Source: Echiichthys vipera
Lineage: Eukaryota > Chordata > Actinopteri > Perciformes > Trachinidae
Length of the DNA stretch: 64,000 nt
Assembly (NCBI GenBank): GCA_963691815.1
Contig: OY829660.1
Location: forward strand, 26,857,672 to 26,921,671
Reading direction: 5' to 3'
Shown here: in pieces, positions 1 through 13,184 of the stretch
Numbering within the stretch: the stretch's first letter is position 1
Layout of the letters: each line of letters opens with the position of its first letter
Notes under the pieces: generated by a model
Told to the model about the DNA's origin: nothing
What the model saw: only the letters and a program-made list of their open reading frames with translations
Databases searched by the model: none
Position numbers and translations under genes: made by a program

Positions 1-1103
1 ATGTTGAAAATATGAACTCACTGGATGACAGGATGGACATAATTTTGTGATCTACTGCCAAAAGTTTTCAGTCAGAGCCACAGCTTAGCTCAAGTCCACC
101 TCACTCTCATTAAATACTCTCCCTTCCAGGGAAGGTATTTACCACCTGTGCTGCCATAGTCTCTCCACCACCATTTTCTCCAAATTTAGCACTTTCCCCT
201 TGTTTCTTTCTTGGGTTGAGTTTAGCGAAAGGGATCTAGATCTGTTGGAATAAACCATGTTTTTTTTTTCGTCCCTCACTGAAAATGTCTGGATTTCATC
301 AGTAACCCTTCCCAGACCATGATATGTGGTAAGACAGTGGTCATTTTAAGCTTTTATAGTAGCACTTCAGTTAACCAGAACATCCCTTTGTTAGCATTTC
401 TCATTAAAGCCAGTGGACACTACCAGCACCATGCTAACTTGTGCGGCTCGGTGTAAGAATGTTAAAAGCTGCTGGGAAAATGTTCCCCACAAGGTGACAT
501 GTGTTTTCCAAATAACAAGCAGACTTAAAATCAAAATGTGCCTATTGTCAACTCATACACACTCCACAAAAAACACAATGACTTCAGTACCCTCTACATA
601 ATCTTCAACGTAAAAAATGCTGCATGTTGTATTCGAGTTCTGTACATCCTGGTGGTTTGGTTGACATGGCTGCTTGTCTGCTTCTCCTCTTCTTGTCCAT
701 CCTTGACTCATTTCCATTCCTGCATCACCTTGTCCTGTCATCTCCTTTTCATTGCTTTGTCTGGTGCTTTGCTCATTTCTTTAGCTTTCTCAACCACATC
801 ACCTCCACAGATGAGCAAAGATCAAAATCACTGCAAGGCCAGGTTTATGAATCTGGGCTGCAAATAGTTGAGTTGAGCTGCCAGGAAGATTTTTTCTTGG
901 CATTGTGTTCCTTGGGGGACAATGACAGTTAGGTTGTGTCTGTCCAGCTCCTTTCTCGCTCCCTATCCTTCCTTCCTGCCGGTTTTGATGCTTTTATCCA
1001 AACAAAACACAATTTAGTAAAGATGCTACTTTGACCACTATCTTCATGTAGTTCACTTCCTGTCTGACATTCTTCAAATGTAGACCATAATTATCCAAGA
1101 TGC
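1..1103. other. Region downstream of xkr6, no gene seen
   Basis: Short open frames occur on both strands but none has splice signals, a recognisable domain or coding-like codon use. The base composition is AT-rich with a poly-T run near 260. It is treated as intergenic DNA 3' of xkr6. Confidence 0.5.
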
Positions 1104-1693
1104 CGGGTTCAGACTACACAATATTTTTCTCTGTTACGACGGTCACTTTGTTAGATTATAGAGTCATAAATTCTTGCTGTGACTTGGCCGAGAGACATCA
1201 TCGGAATTTGCCGTCATTGGGAGGGAGGGGCTAGGAACAAGAATGTAAATAAACAATGGCGGTGCATATGAGGCTGGCTGTCTTATGTTTGATAAAGCCT
1301 AAAACACAAAAGAAAAACATGATTGTGAGCTTTTCTCTGTTTCACAGTTCCACCTACATCATTCCTCTTTCGCATCACCATGTTTACATCTTTGAAAGAG
1401 TGATCTGTGCTCCTTTCAATCAAAGTCATGAATGTGAGAGAGCATGACGTGGAAGGCAAAAAAAAAAAAAAAGTGACATGCTAACCTTTCTATCGGGACG
1501 CTGTGAGGCGTTTGAGATTGGTCAACGATGACACAGTACACGGGATAAAATGATCGATTGTTGAATCCAATGGTCATTATCGTTTCCAATCCCAGCCGCC
1601 TCCTCATGTCTGCTCAGTTGGGCTGTAATCGGGCTTAATCTAGAGGACATTCCAAGGGCTATAGTCGAGCTGATATCATTTAGTCTGAATCCG
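1104..1693. mobile_element. Non-autonomous DNA transposon with terminal inverted repeats
   Basis: The left end reads CGGGTTCAGACTACACAATA. The reverse complement of the right end reads CGGATTCAGACTAAATGATA, so the two ends form imperfect inverted repeats about 590 bp apart. No transposase frame is visible between them, and a poly-A run lies near 1459. No clear target duplication was found. The superfamily is uncertain; a hAT-type MITE is my best guess. Confidence 0.45.
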
Positions 1694-2404
1694 AAAAATG
1701 GTCTTCCAACTTCTCAGAACCTAGGCGACATTTCCAAGGAACCTTTTTGGCACTAAGAGAACAGGAGTGAGGAGTGTTATCACGTTGATATTGATGGAAT
1801 CACATCATCAGAACTTCCAAACAGTAGGTCACCAACACATTAGACAAATATGCCAGTTTGAAGTTTCTACTGATGCTGAATGAAGGATCCTTTCCTTCCC
1901 TCATCACATTAGAGGAATTTCTGTGTTATTCAAGTGTCATTTATGTTAAAGTGGAATTTCCGGTAACTTAAGAATTGTCTGGATGGACGTATTTCATCCT
2001 TAATTTTTCCAACCTTAACCCAACAGTGCATCATCTTCTTGTACGATGTGAGTGTTGAAGCACTCTGCTGATTTGCATCTAGTTCATACCAGATGGGATT
2101 TCCCTGATGAGTGGAAGTAAAAATAACAACCATACAAAGAACCCAAACACATCCGGTGACATCATCTGCACTTATCTGTCCACTTATCTGCACACCAAAT
2201 TGCTCCAACTGCTTCACCCCCAGGGGCTGAATGCTCCTGGGAAGGTGCTAATGCCTACGAATAGATAAAGAAAAGAGGGAATGAGAGATGGAAAGTGAGA
2301 TTGTTGTAGTAACAAATTCTTATTGCCACAGTCCCTGTTGCTGTGATAGCAGGATAATCCTCTGACGGCTGTAACACCCTATGGGTTCTGACAGCAGGGC
2401 TGAA
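1694..2404 (-). other. 3' flank of xkr6, probably including its 3' UTR
   Basis: This stretch follows the xkr6 stop codon on the minus strand. No recognisable repeat or coding exon is seen. The transcript end cannot be placed because no convincing polyadenylation signal was found here, so the extent of the 3' UTR is unknown. Confidence 0.35.
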
Positions 2405-3005
2405 CTATAATGTGGTCTCATATTCCAACCGCTCCTGCACCAGAGCGTCATCTTTGTACTGCAGCCGTGGAGGAGTCAGCGAGCTGTCTATGGCCAGGAT
2501 TGCCTTTCGTATACTGCGGTCGAGGACATGCCGCTCCCAGGCTGGGTAGCGGTTCCTACAAAGGTCAATCTTGATGACGGTCTCATCAAGGCGTGGAGCG
2601 CGAGACGATGGTGTGGATGGCACTGTGGGTCGAACCTGAAAAACTGGCATGCAGCCGTCCCGCTCAGAATATTTCCCCATGTCCCGCTCCAGGGTTGTGG
2701 TGGCACCTCGGTTGGAACGTAGTGAGTTGGTGGCACCTTCAGATGGTAGTGTGGAGAACTGAGCAGTGGGGTCAAGGTCGAGGCCCTGGCCACTCGGTGA
2801 GCGCCCAAAGCGTGGCCCATTGGGATGGAAAAAGGCATAGTACATGAGCATAAAAACCACACCAGTGAGGAAACTGCTGAAGATGACGCAGAGTGCTGGC
2901 ACTGCAAAGGCGTCGGTTGTGTGAGGCGACCGGTAGAGATACCACAACGCACTGAGAGCAGCATTCTCCACCAGAATCACCAGGTAATAGATGAAAAGCC
3001 GACAC
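2405..3005 (-). CDS. xkr6 coding exon 4 (last), residues 417-616
   Basis: The acceptor is TTTGTGTAG at 3014-3006, and the exon begins with the last base of an Arg codon split by the intron. It encodes CRLFIYYLVILVENAALSAL, two more hydrophobic segments (around ALCVIFSSFLTGVVFMLMYY), then a cytoplasmic tail. The tail contains FQVRPTVPSTPSSRAPR and RNRYPAWERHVLDRSIRKAI and stops at TAG (2407-2405). These tail motifs are highly characteristic of XKR6. Codon use is GC-rich at third positions, and no frameshift is seen. Confidence 0.95.
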
Positions 3006-6000
3006 CTACACAAAGACATGATGGAAATACATGAATCAGATAGAGTGAAACTAAATCAGTCATCAAAGCATGATGCAGCTCTCCAGTATTAGCATGATAG
3101 TGTGTGGTTGGAAGTGCTTGTATTGTGTTTTGACAGTGGGATGTGAGGATGGCTTTACCAGATCAGGTCAGTTGGTTCATCCTACCAGCAACGCTACCCC
3201 CCCAACTGCTCTCCAATTGTAAAGTACTGTGCGAACTTTTAAGGCAGGTGTGGAAAAAAGGCTGTAAACTAAGAATGCTTTCAAAAATGGAAGTGTTAAT
3301 AGTTTATTTTCATCAATTATCAACATGTGGTGACTGAACAGAAGAGAACTGTAAATCAAATCAATATTTGGTGTGACCACCCTTTGCCTTCAGAACAGCA
3401 TCAATTCTTCTAGGTTCACTCACACAGTTTTTGAAGGAACTCTGCTCAAAGGTTGTTCCAAACATCTTGGAGAACTAACCCCAGATCTTCTGTGGATGTA
3501 GGCTTCCTCAAATCTTTCTGTCTCTTCATGTGATCCCGGACAGACTGGATGATGTTGAGGTCAGGGCTCTGGTGGGCCACACCATCACTTCATCAGGACT
3601 TCTTCTTCTTCTTTACGCTGAAGATAGTTCTTAATAACATTGGCTGTTTGTTTGGGGTCATTGTCCTGCTGTGGAATACATTTGGGGCCAATCACACGCC
3701 TCCCTGATGGTACTGCATGATGGATAAGTATCTGCCTGTATTTCTCAGCATTGAGCATTGAAATTGATGAGTATTAGCATCTATTTGTTATAATTGGTTG
3801 ATCATACACCTGACTATAATAAGTGTATCTATAAGAATTGATGCTGGTTTGAAGGCAAAGGGTCGTAACAAATTGATTTGATTTAGATTTTTCTCTTTTG
3901 TTCGCTCACTTTGCATTTTGTAAAATGATTTATATTTTTGAAAGTGTTCTTAGTTTACAGCATTTTTTCACACCTGTCTAAAACTTCTGCACAGTACTGT
4001 ATGTTGTCAGAGGATGATGCTTTTTGGTGATCCCCTGCTTAGTGTCGCCATCAAGCCAAAAACATCCATCAGTTGGCAGTTAAACAGTCTTTTCTCTGTC
4101 TGTTGATCGTCCATTGTGAGTCAACAGTAATGAAATGTTACTGCACCGCTCAGACACCATTGTTTTAACTCACTCTTTGATAGATAGGAACTAAACAGAC
4201 AACTATCTAGATGGAAATCTTATGGACTACTTTCTACTTTTTTTCGGAGTTTTCTCTGAGAAAAAATGAGAAGATGAAGAAGGAGGAGCAGGAGCAACGT
4301 GTAATGGCGTGAGCAGTTCAATATTGGACTGTCTGTGTCGTGGTTCTATCCGTTTCAACATCGGGCCGATAACTGTTGTCGGACAACGCGCTAAGTGTGT
4401 GAGTTGGACTCTTTAGTGCGGCGTGTGTGTTTGGGTGACACGAAGCAAGTTCGGCTAAGTTAGCTAGCAGGAGCTAGGCTAACGGCACGGTCATTGTTGA
4501 AAGCGGACACCGCCTGCGCGGACGGGAGGAGCTTCGCCGGGTCGTCTAAAAGAGTGTCGCCGACGGAGACTGCTTCGCTGCTGCCGTGGGAGACGGAGCT
4601 TCGGCGCTGCGAGCTGCTGCGGGCAGATACGGGTGCTATCGTTACGAGGGTGCATTCATCAGCTGCAGCCATGTCCTGCTGTCTTCACCGACACACAGAG
4701 GTACCGTCATCAAAGGTTCCCATCATGAGCTCCAACTAAAGCGCGCCAACAAAACTAAGAGTGCACCCGGGTTTCTATATATTTGTTCGTTTCTTGATGG
4801 TTCATCTTTTTTTTCCTTTGAAGTATTGCATTCTGCATGGCGTCAGAGTTTACAGGTCTGAGTGTTTCCCCTATAGCCTCTGAACAGTTATTGATGACAG
4901 TGAGAATCATATATTACCCTAGACAGTTATTACTATTTGAGATGTTTCTTTTACCACAAGATATTGAATAAGGGTTGAGGCTTCACTTTAGAGCATAAGG
5001 TGGGTTTCTTAATACACGAGTGGTAAGAGGGTTACACTTATTTTTAAAAAATAAAAGATTTTAATATTTAAATGTGAGGGTGAAAACGGTCTCTGTTTGT
5101 CTCTATGTGCCCTGTGATAGACTGGTGTCCTGTCCAGGGTGGACCCCGCCTCACGCCCAATGTCAGCTGGCATTGGCTCCAGCCCCCCCACCCCATAGTG
5201 ACAACCGGTTGAAGATGAATGAATATTCAAAAAAACAAGTTACTGAAACGTCTTCAGGTCTACATCACACTGAATTGAGTTCTGTGTCCTCACCTTGTCC
5301 GTCCCTCCTTGACGTTGAACCAGGAAAATATGTAGATTATGCCCACCACCATGTCAAACACAATCTCCTCCCACTTGCTGATACAGAAGTCTGTCTCACA
5401 GTGGACAATCCAGAAGGTCATGATACACCAGTGCAGCACAATGAAGATGCCAAAGTAGAGTTGGAACACTGACGCAAACAGGGCGAAGGTGATGACCCTC
5501 GCAGCGATCGTGAAGAAGTGCCAACAGAACTGGATGATGACAGCCAGGTAGCTTATGGGCTTCTTGTCATCCCGGGACTCTCTCAAGGCCTTCTGATAGG
5601 AAGCAAGGGCCCAGGCAAGAGAGACAAGGGATGCTGCAGCTGTCATACCTACAACAGTAAGGCACACAGAGACACAAGGATACATCATGGGATCAGTACA
5701 GAAACACACAATTTGGAAAAAACAATACATTTCACATCTCTGTGCGTCTACATTACACAGGCTAATGCAGAATATTTGAGATTTGTTTCAACTTTATCGT
5801 CATTGCACAGGATACAGAGGTACTGAGACAACAGAAAGAAGCATTTCAAATACAAACAGCAGTATATATGCAGAATCAATTACGGAATAATTTAGCTTTG
5901 TTCGGCTCAGTTTCTGTAACCAGTGTAGCAGGAAAGCATGGTGGAAGTAGCTAACTAGCTAGCCATACATCTCCAGTTCTGCTAACAGCTCTCATTCTGG

Positions 6001-9000
6001 CAAAAGTCGACCAGCTAAATAGCTAACTTGCTAATGTAACTATTATATAAGTAAACAACCATAAAGAAGTGAAGTGAAGAACAATCTACAGAATGACATG
6101 GAGAATAAAATATGAGAACAGAGAATAAATACAGTGTTTCCCATACACAGACCAATGTGTGGCGCTGCGCCGGACAGTCAACAATGACACTTTTTTTAAC
6201 GCGCTTTTGAAATGTTGTGTTTATTCATTTTCGCAGAAAACTCTTTCTCCCTGTCATTCTCGTTTACACAGAGAGAGAGAGAGAGAGACGCGCACCTCAC
6301 TGCAGCCTGCCTGTGTGCTGACGGTCTGCAGTGTGTGTGCGCACAGTTTCGCTCAAACTTCTGGTTGGTGTTAAAATCTGAGCTAGGGTTGTAACGATAC
6401 ATCTTGAGACAGTTAAAATCGATAAGAATGTGTGACGATACAAAATAGGTTGAGATGGAAAATGAACAGCATCGCGCTATCTACTTTTGACTTTGTTTGT
6501 TGACAGCTGTGTTAAGATGGCGGTGAGCGCAGCAGGTCGCTCCGGTCTCTTTTATCAGAGGTTCTAACTCTGTTTTGTCCTTTGGAAGTGAAAGAAGCTG
6601 TGTATCTTCATCCACTCATTTCCTGTCCTACGCGCTGTCAGTGACACAGGCTGGCAGTGACACAGGCTGGCAGTGACACAGGCTGGCAGCGACATTTCAG
6701 GAATAGCTCAGTAAGCTGCGGCGTGTGCGCGTGTGTGTGTGCGTGCGTGCGTGCGTGCGTGCATGTGTGTGCAGGTGAAGAGACACGGAGGATGAACTCA
6801 GAGCAGACAGTTGGAGCTGCTGATGGTGGGAGCAGAGAAGACATTTGCAGTTAGCCAAAAAAATTCAGATTGTATAGAAGTCAATGAGAAAATGAGCCAC
6901 GGACATATAGTTATGTATGTTTGCATATTATGATCCAGATAAAAGCAGTTAACATATCTGTTGTCAGAGTCTGTACAGGGGAGAGTTCAGAGCCCCTGTC
7001 CCTCAAAAGGTCTCCGTACGGCCCTGCACCACACATTGCTACCTGCTCTGTGGGAAACACTGAAATAGGATGTGGAGTGAACAGTAAAGGTGCGGAGATC
7101 AGGTGACAGCTGAGGGGTAAAAGCTGAGCCTGTTGGTCCTGGAATGGACAAACATACTTTGCTGAAGTGAAAGGTGTTCCTGACAATGCTGTGCTCCCTC
7201 TGCAGACATTTGACAGCCTCGATGGCTGGAAGTGGAGAACCAGTAATGCAATGGGTAGTTTTCACCACTTTGCAGTTTTTTTTCGGATCAGAGACAGCAT
7301 ATGCCATAACATACTGTAATGCAGTTGGTGGGGGTGCTCTTGATGGTGCAGCAGTAGCAGTTCACCAGAATCTGAGGAGACAGATGTACTGTATTTATAG
7401 GCGTGCAGTTGTAGATGAGGGAGTAGAGGAGAGTCTCTAGGGCCAAAGTAAATAATCAGTGTGGAGCTAAGCCCTGTCACTCCACTGAGCTGGTCTTGAG
7501 GATCTGCAGCATTCACACACTGGACATTCACTTGATATATTCACCACTTAACTGTATCTCTAAACTTTAGTTCCGATTCGAGACATTTGTAGGTGAGTAT
7601 TTTGCATTTTAGTGTTGTTTTCATCGTGCCCCTGTATGTAAAGGCCTTAAGAATTATGTAGCCTTGTAGTTTTTTCACTGCTTTCATCCTGTATTCACTG
7701 TGCAAATTGCATAAGGTGTGCGAAATGAATGTAGTTGTACTGGTTCTATCACTCATGATGGACTTTTTCGGTTCACTAAGGTCCCCTTCGTTCTTGCATC
7801 AGCCCCAAGTGCATTCCAGAGGAGGTCACAAATTCTGGCAAATTTGGATGTTGTACAGTGTTACTTAGATGATATTATTGTGTATGCTGATACTCCTATG
7901 CTGCTTGAGACACGACTCAAAGCTGTACTGCACCTACTGAACAACAAAGAACTGAGACTAAATGTGGAGAAGTGCCGAAATGAACTTTTGTTTTTGGGCC
8001 ACGTTGTCTCTGCTTCAGGCATCTGTCCCACCCCACAGCCCTACAGTCCCTCCTAGGCCTCACAGGGTGGTGTTCAAAGTTCATTCCCTGCTACACCTCT
8101 GTGGTGGAACCCCTTTGTGGTCTGCTGAGGAAAAATGCAGAATTTAAATGTACTGATGCTGCTCAGGAGGCTTTTCCTCACCACAAAGATCTGATTGCTA
8201 CAAGCCTTGTGTGCGGTCAGCTGAGCGTTGGCACACTAACCTTTGGGGAAGACACTTCATCCTGTGCACAGACCATAGCCCACTTACTGCCCTGCTGTAA
8301 CCAAAGGCTTTGGAAATGTTTCCTTTTCATTATTTTATTTTTTTTACAACAACAATTTTGTCATGCCTAATGAGGCTGCTATAGGCCTAGTCTGCCGGGG
8401 GATAATACTGTTCCTGATACTCTGAGGTTTTATCCTGTCTGTCATATCTGTCATGTCTCATCAATTCATGTTACTAATTCAACTTCATATTTACCACTAC
8501 AATTGTTATTGTCATTGCCATGTTCTGTCACTCTAGCCGTGCCTGTTTCTTGCTGTTCTGCTGTATTAAGCGGCATAACATATAAGTCATATTCACATTA
8601 CTATAGATATTATTATAGTTATTGTTACTTTGTGGTTGCTTGCATCTCTGGAAGTGTGTCTGTCTTTGTGTTTGTCTTTATCACTCTCTCTTTCCATCTG
8701 TCTGTCTTTTCTCTCTTTCTCTCTCCTTTTCTTCCTCCCCAACCGGTGCAGACAGATGTCCGTCCTCCACAGAGCTGGGTCTGTCTGACGTTCCTGCCTG
8801 TTATAGGGAAGGTTTTTTGTTGCCACCGTACTCTACGGGGGAATTGTTGGGTCTATGTAAATCATAAATAACTCATAGAGTGTGGTCTTTACCCACTCTG
8901 GCAAGTGTCCTGAGATAACTTTTGTTTTGATTTGGCACTGTAAATTGAATTGAATTGAATTAGTTATAAGGTAAAGAGCTGTATGGCAGTTAAGAGGAAG

Positions 9001-12000
9001 GCTATTAATCCGTCATGGGATGGTGCCCTGAGCAGTTGGGGTTTTGGTGCATTGCTCGAGGGCACCTTGGTAAAGCCTCTCCAGCTACAGTCCACTCTCC
9101 ATAGTTGTTTTGAGCTGGGCTTGGCTGACTTGGCTGCTTCAAAGGACAAATTGAAGGTTAAGATTTGGTTTAGGTTAAAACATAGGCGGTCTTCATAGCT
9201 CGTGGTTCACAGACACAGGGTCAATAATATGAAACTCCTTCAGTATAGTAGCATACTAGAGGAATTATAGGAATAAAATATAATAAAAAAGGTAAAACAA
9301 AATGTTAAAAGTATACCAGTTAGGCTTTTAAGGGAGTTAAGGGTTGGGATCCGAAATATAGATAGCCGTTTGTGTGTTTCTGTTTGTGTGCTTATGAGTG
9401 AGTGTGTTACCTTGCACAGCCTGGAGCTTGTGTGTCTGTATAATGATGCACAGCTGCAACACGAGCTGTGGAGCACTCTCCAGAAAGGTGGCAAGGAGGT
9501 GCAGCATGCTCACATCTGCAAACTCATAGACCATCATCCAGTAGTAACGCCAGCGCTCTGTCTCAGCACTCTGACGGCTGCGAATGCCCAGGTAGATGGT
9601 ATGAAAATACCTGGAGGAAATGGAGGGAAAATATCATGCTTCAACATTAACCAGTCAGGATAAAACATAACATGTAACTTCATTAAGAAGGAGAAAGGAA
9701 CAACACACTGAACTTTTCTCCCGGCTCAGGCAAGGCCTTTGGGGTATGAGGCTCTCAGGAATTCTGTATAGCTGTCAAATGCTCATTCTCCTGTAGGGCA
9801 ACTTTTCCCTGCTGAGTCAACACAGCATGATTTACTCTTCATTCCTTATATGTATCTTTTGTTTGGAGAAGTAACACCTGTGACACCTGTTCAAGTTAAT
9901 GATACATTCTTTCATTTGAATTAATTTATAATCCCCTGGTCTTTAATGTGTGTGTTTCAGAAAGATTTCTGCTCATGCTCAAATCTTTCTTCAAAAACAC
10001 ATCCCACACGTTTTCTGAGAAGTTATAATCATTTAAGAAAAAAAATGTAATATTGCAAGAATACAGTCATAATTAATGAGAATATAGTCACGAAACATGA
10101 AGAAAAACCTGCAGCTGGTATGGTAGTATCCCCTTCAGACCTACAGACACAACATTGTTCAAGACGTTTAGAAAAATCAGCTGTGCGCTGCTCCTCATCA
10201 GAGATGCACAGTAAGAGACAAAGTGAAAACCCTTCAGATCAGGCATACATTTCACCATTGTGTGGCTTATTGCTAGCTATGTGGAGATGCTGGGCTAACG
10301 GGGCTGAACAGCTCAAAGAGATGAACAACCTGACTTCTAAAAACAGCGGGAGAATTCAGTATGGGTTGGACGATATGGCCAAAATCTATATGATATATAG
10401 GTATGAAATAACCACATGGCGAATCCTATTATTGTATACTACTGGTGACTTTATTAAGAACTTTAGTGCAAAACATAAACTAAAAGAAATTAAGATTTTT
10501 TGAGGAATTTAAATTAGTATGTGTATTCACAACAATATGATATCATAATGATACAATTCCATATTTAATCTAATCTACTAACTTTTCAGCCCTGACAGTG
10601 ACGCCAGCACACTCTCCTGGTATTAAGTTACTGGCTTACTTTACATTAATTTAGTGGCTGTTATGTTGAAAATTGGTACAGCGCTTACATCCCTGATGGT
10701 GACAGCAGCGTTTGTGCTCCTCTGTCTCAGTGTTGAGTTGTTTGCTTTACTTTACATGAAGTTAGTGGCTTTTAAGATGAAACTGACTTTGTACAGCAGA
10801 TTTCAACCCCTATGGTGAAAGCAGTTTCTGTGCTTCTCTCTCCCGGTATACTGGTTCTACTTCTTACTACAAAAGTTAATTGTACCTATTTATTGTCATT
10901 TTCAAAGAGTGCAATTTATGCAACCTCTGCCGATGACGTACGCAAGAGACATTGTGGTGGTGATTTAACCACGGATTTAACCAGACAGAAACGATTACAA
11001 CAACAGAGCGGAGCTTGACAAGCTATTGCCAAAAGAATTCAGAAACCCACGAAGAAAAGTGTAGTGGGAGCGCGCAGAGCGTTGTGGCCTGGTATTTGAC
11101 ACGATGAGAAGGATGCTAAGATAGATACGGAGAGGACAGCAGCCAACATCGACCACCATGTCTATGAATTACTTTTTCACACAGGCTTCTACTCAAAGGG
11201 CCAGTAAATATTCCCTTTCCATCAATTGAATAGCCCTGCTGTAGATCCTCCATCGCACCCCAGAGGCTTCTACTCAACAGATTTCCTAGTCACAAAAAGG
11301 CTGTTGGATTCCGTCCGATTTTGGACCTGAAGGGACTCAAAAGGTATCTGAAAGTGTTACCTTTACACATTCTCACTACTGCAACCTGTCACCCAGGGAG
11401 TCTTCTCTCCCATGTAGCCAAGCTGGGTCTAAAGGTAAACTTGTAAAGAAGTTGCCTAAACCCGTCTGAGAACACAACCTTCATAAGTGTGGCCTTAGAC
11501 ACAATATCCATGAGTATATATTGTCCACTTCATTACCCTCTTCCAAATAGGCAGGTGGCTGCCCTACCACATCATGTTCCTGCATCTCTTGGGCAAGCTA
11601 ACATTGGTATCAAGAGTTGTCCCATTAAGCTTTCTGTCATAGACACTGGCAGCTCAGGGTTTCAAGGCAGTGCCTCCTCGCCCTGGATCCGTGGAGGGAC
11701 AGTGTTTACATATCCAGGGCCATCCCTCCATCCAGACGAGGTTGTCACCACAGACACCTCCCTCTCAAGCTGGGGTGCAGTGTGGCAGAGCAGGATGGTT
11801 CAAGGATGTTGGTCTGTGTGAGAATGAGCGGAACATGTGGTGCACCTGGCTCTCAAGCACTTTTTGCCATACAATTAAATCTATCCATATCAAACACCAG
11901 GGTGGCACCAAATGTGCACGACAGCTGCAGGTGTCCCAAGACCTCCTGTCATGGGCGGCCCCCAGTCTGGCTGGCCTGCGGGCAATGTATTTATCGGGAG

Positions 12001-12916
12001 ACCAGAACCATGTGGCAGACTTCCTCTCCCATTTCAAGCCTTATCCAGGAAAGTGGTGCCTCCATCCTGAGATGGCTTAGGTGTCACTTGGCTATGGTTG
12101 AATACGGCTTTTTTGCCAAAAAGTGTTGTCACATTCGCACCTTAATCAACCTCTGCGGCTCACACAGTTTTAATCCTCTCCAGGCGAGGGTGAAGACAGG
12201 CCAGAAATGTTGTGCCCCCTACAAGCCATGAGCCTATGTTGCAGCTACCACTGTCATTCAGCAGCTATAACAACTGTTCCTTTGCTAAGGTGGCTCAAAT
12301 AAAGGTTGCGATCTATCCAAGCAGCATCTTTCCCACTGAGTTGTGGATATCATTCACCACGCATATGGGACGAGTGACTGTCCCCTTCCACTGGGGGTTG
12401 TCCTCCTTCCAGGGTCTCCTGATCCTCCTCAATGAAGTGGATTTTCAGTATTGATGACTTTGCTTGTAAGAGTCATTCAGTGCTTTAAGCCGCACCTCTG
12501 GTTGTCAGCAGCGATAAAATAGAAAGATAGTTACGAATGTAACTACGGTTCTATAAATCCTGAATGACCGCCAGAGCGCTCTGTCACTTGGAATCCTTGT
12601 GATTTGAGCAGATTCTGTAGGAACAGAACCTCTGATGACACCGGAAGATATAGCCTCTCTCGGGTCATCCAGAGGTCACAAGTGACATTGTTGGTATACA
12701 TACTCGAACTGTGCATGCACGGGCCTCTAAACTATCGTTTTACCATGCAGTTTCATTAGAAGAGACTTGATTGCAACATGGACAATGCTTGAGCAGCACA
12801 CATACCACTCCAGGCAAACCAACTCCAATTGTACCTCTGCAGACCTGAGGCAAGAGCTCATTTAATGAAATTAATTCATTATTACTATTCAATCTGTCTG
12901 TGGCCTACATTTAAAT

Positions 12917-12948
<32 letters not shown>

Positions 12949-13132
12949 GTCTCCCTCATTCATTCCCATTGTCTCTCTCCCTCTATCTCTAAAATATCAC
13001 CACCACACTGCAGTCATTTAGCAGCAAGCTAATGGGCCGGGAAATCAAGCTCTATCAATAAAGAATTTCTAAATTATATCTGGGCTGAGAGCAGCCTGTA
13101 AATGAACAGATGGGCATTTGTCACTCTGTGTT

Positions 13133-13184
<52 letters not shown>

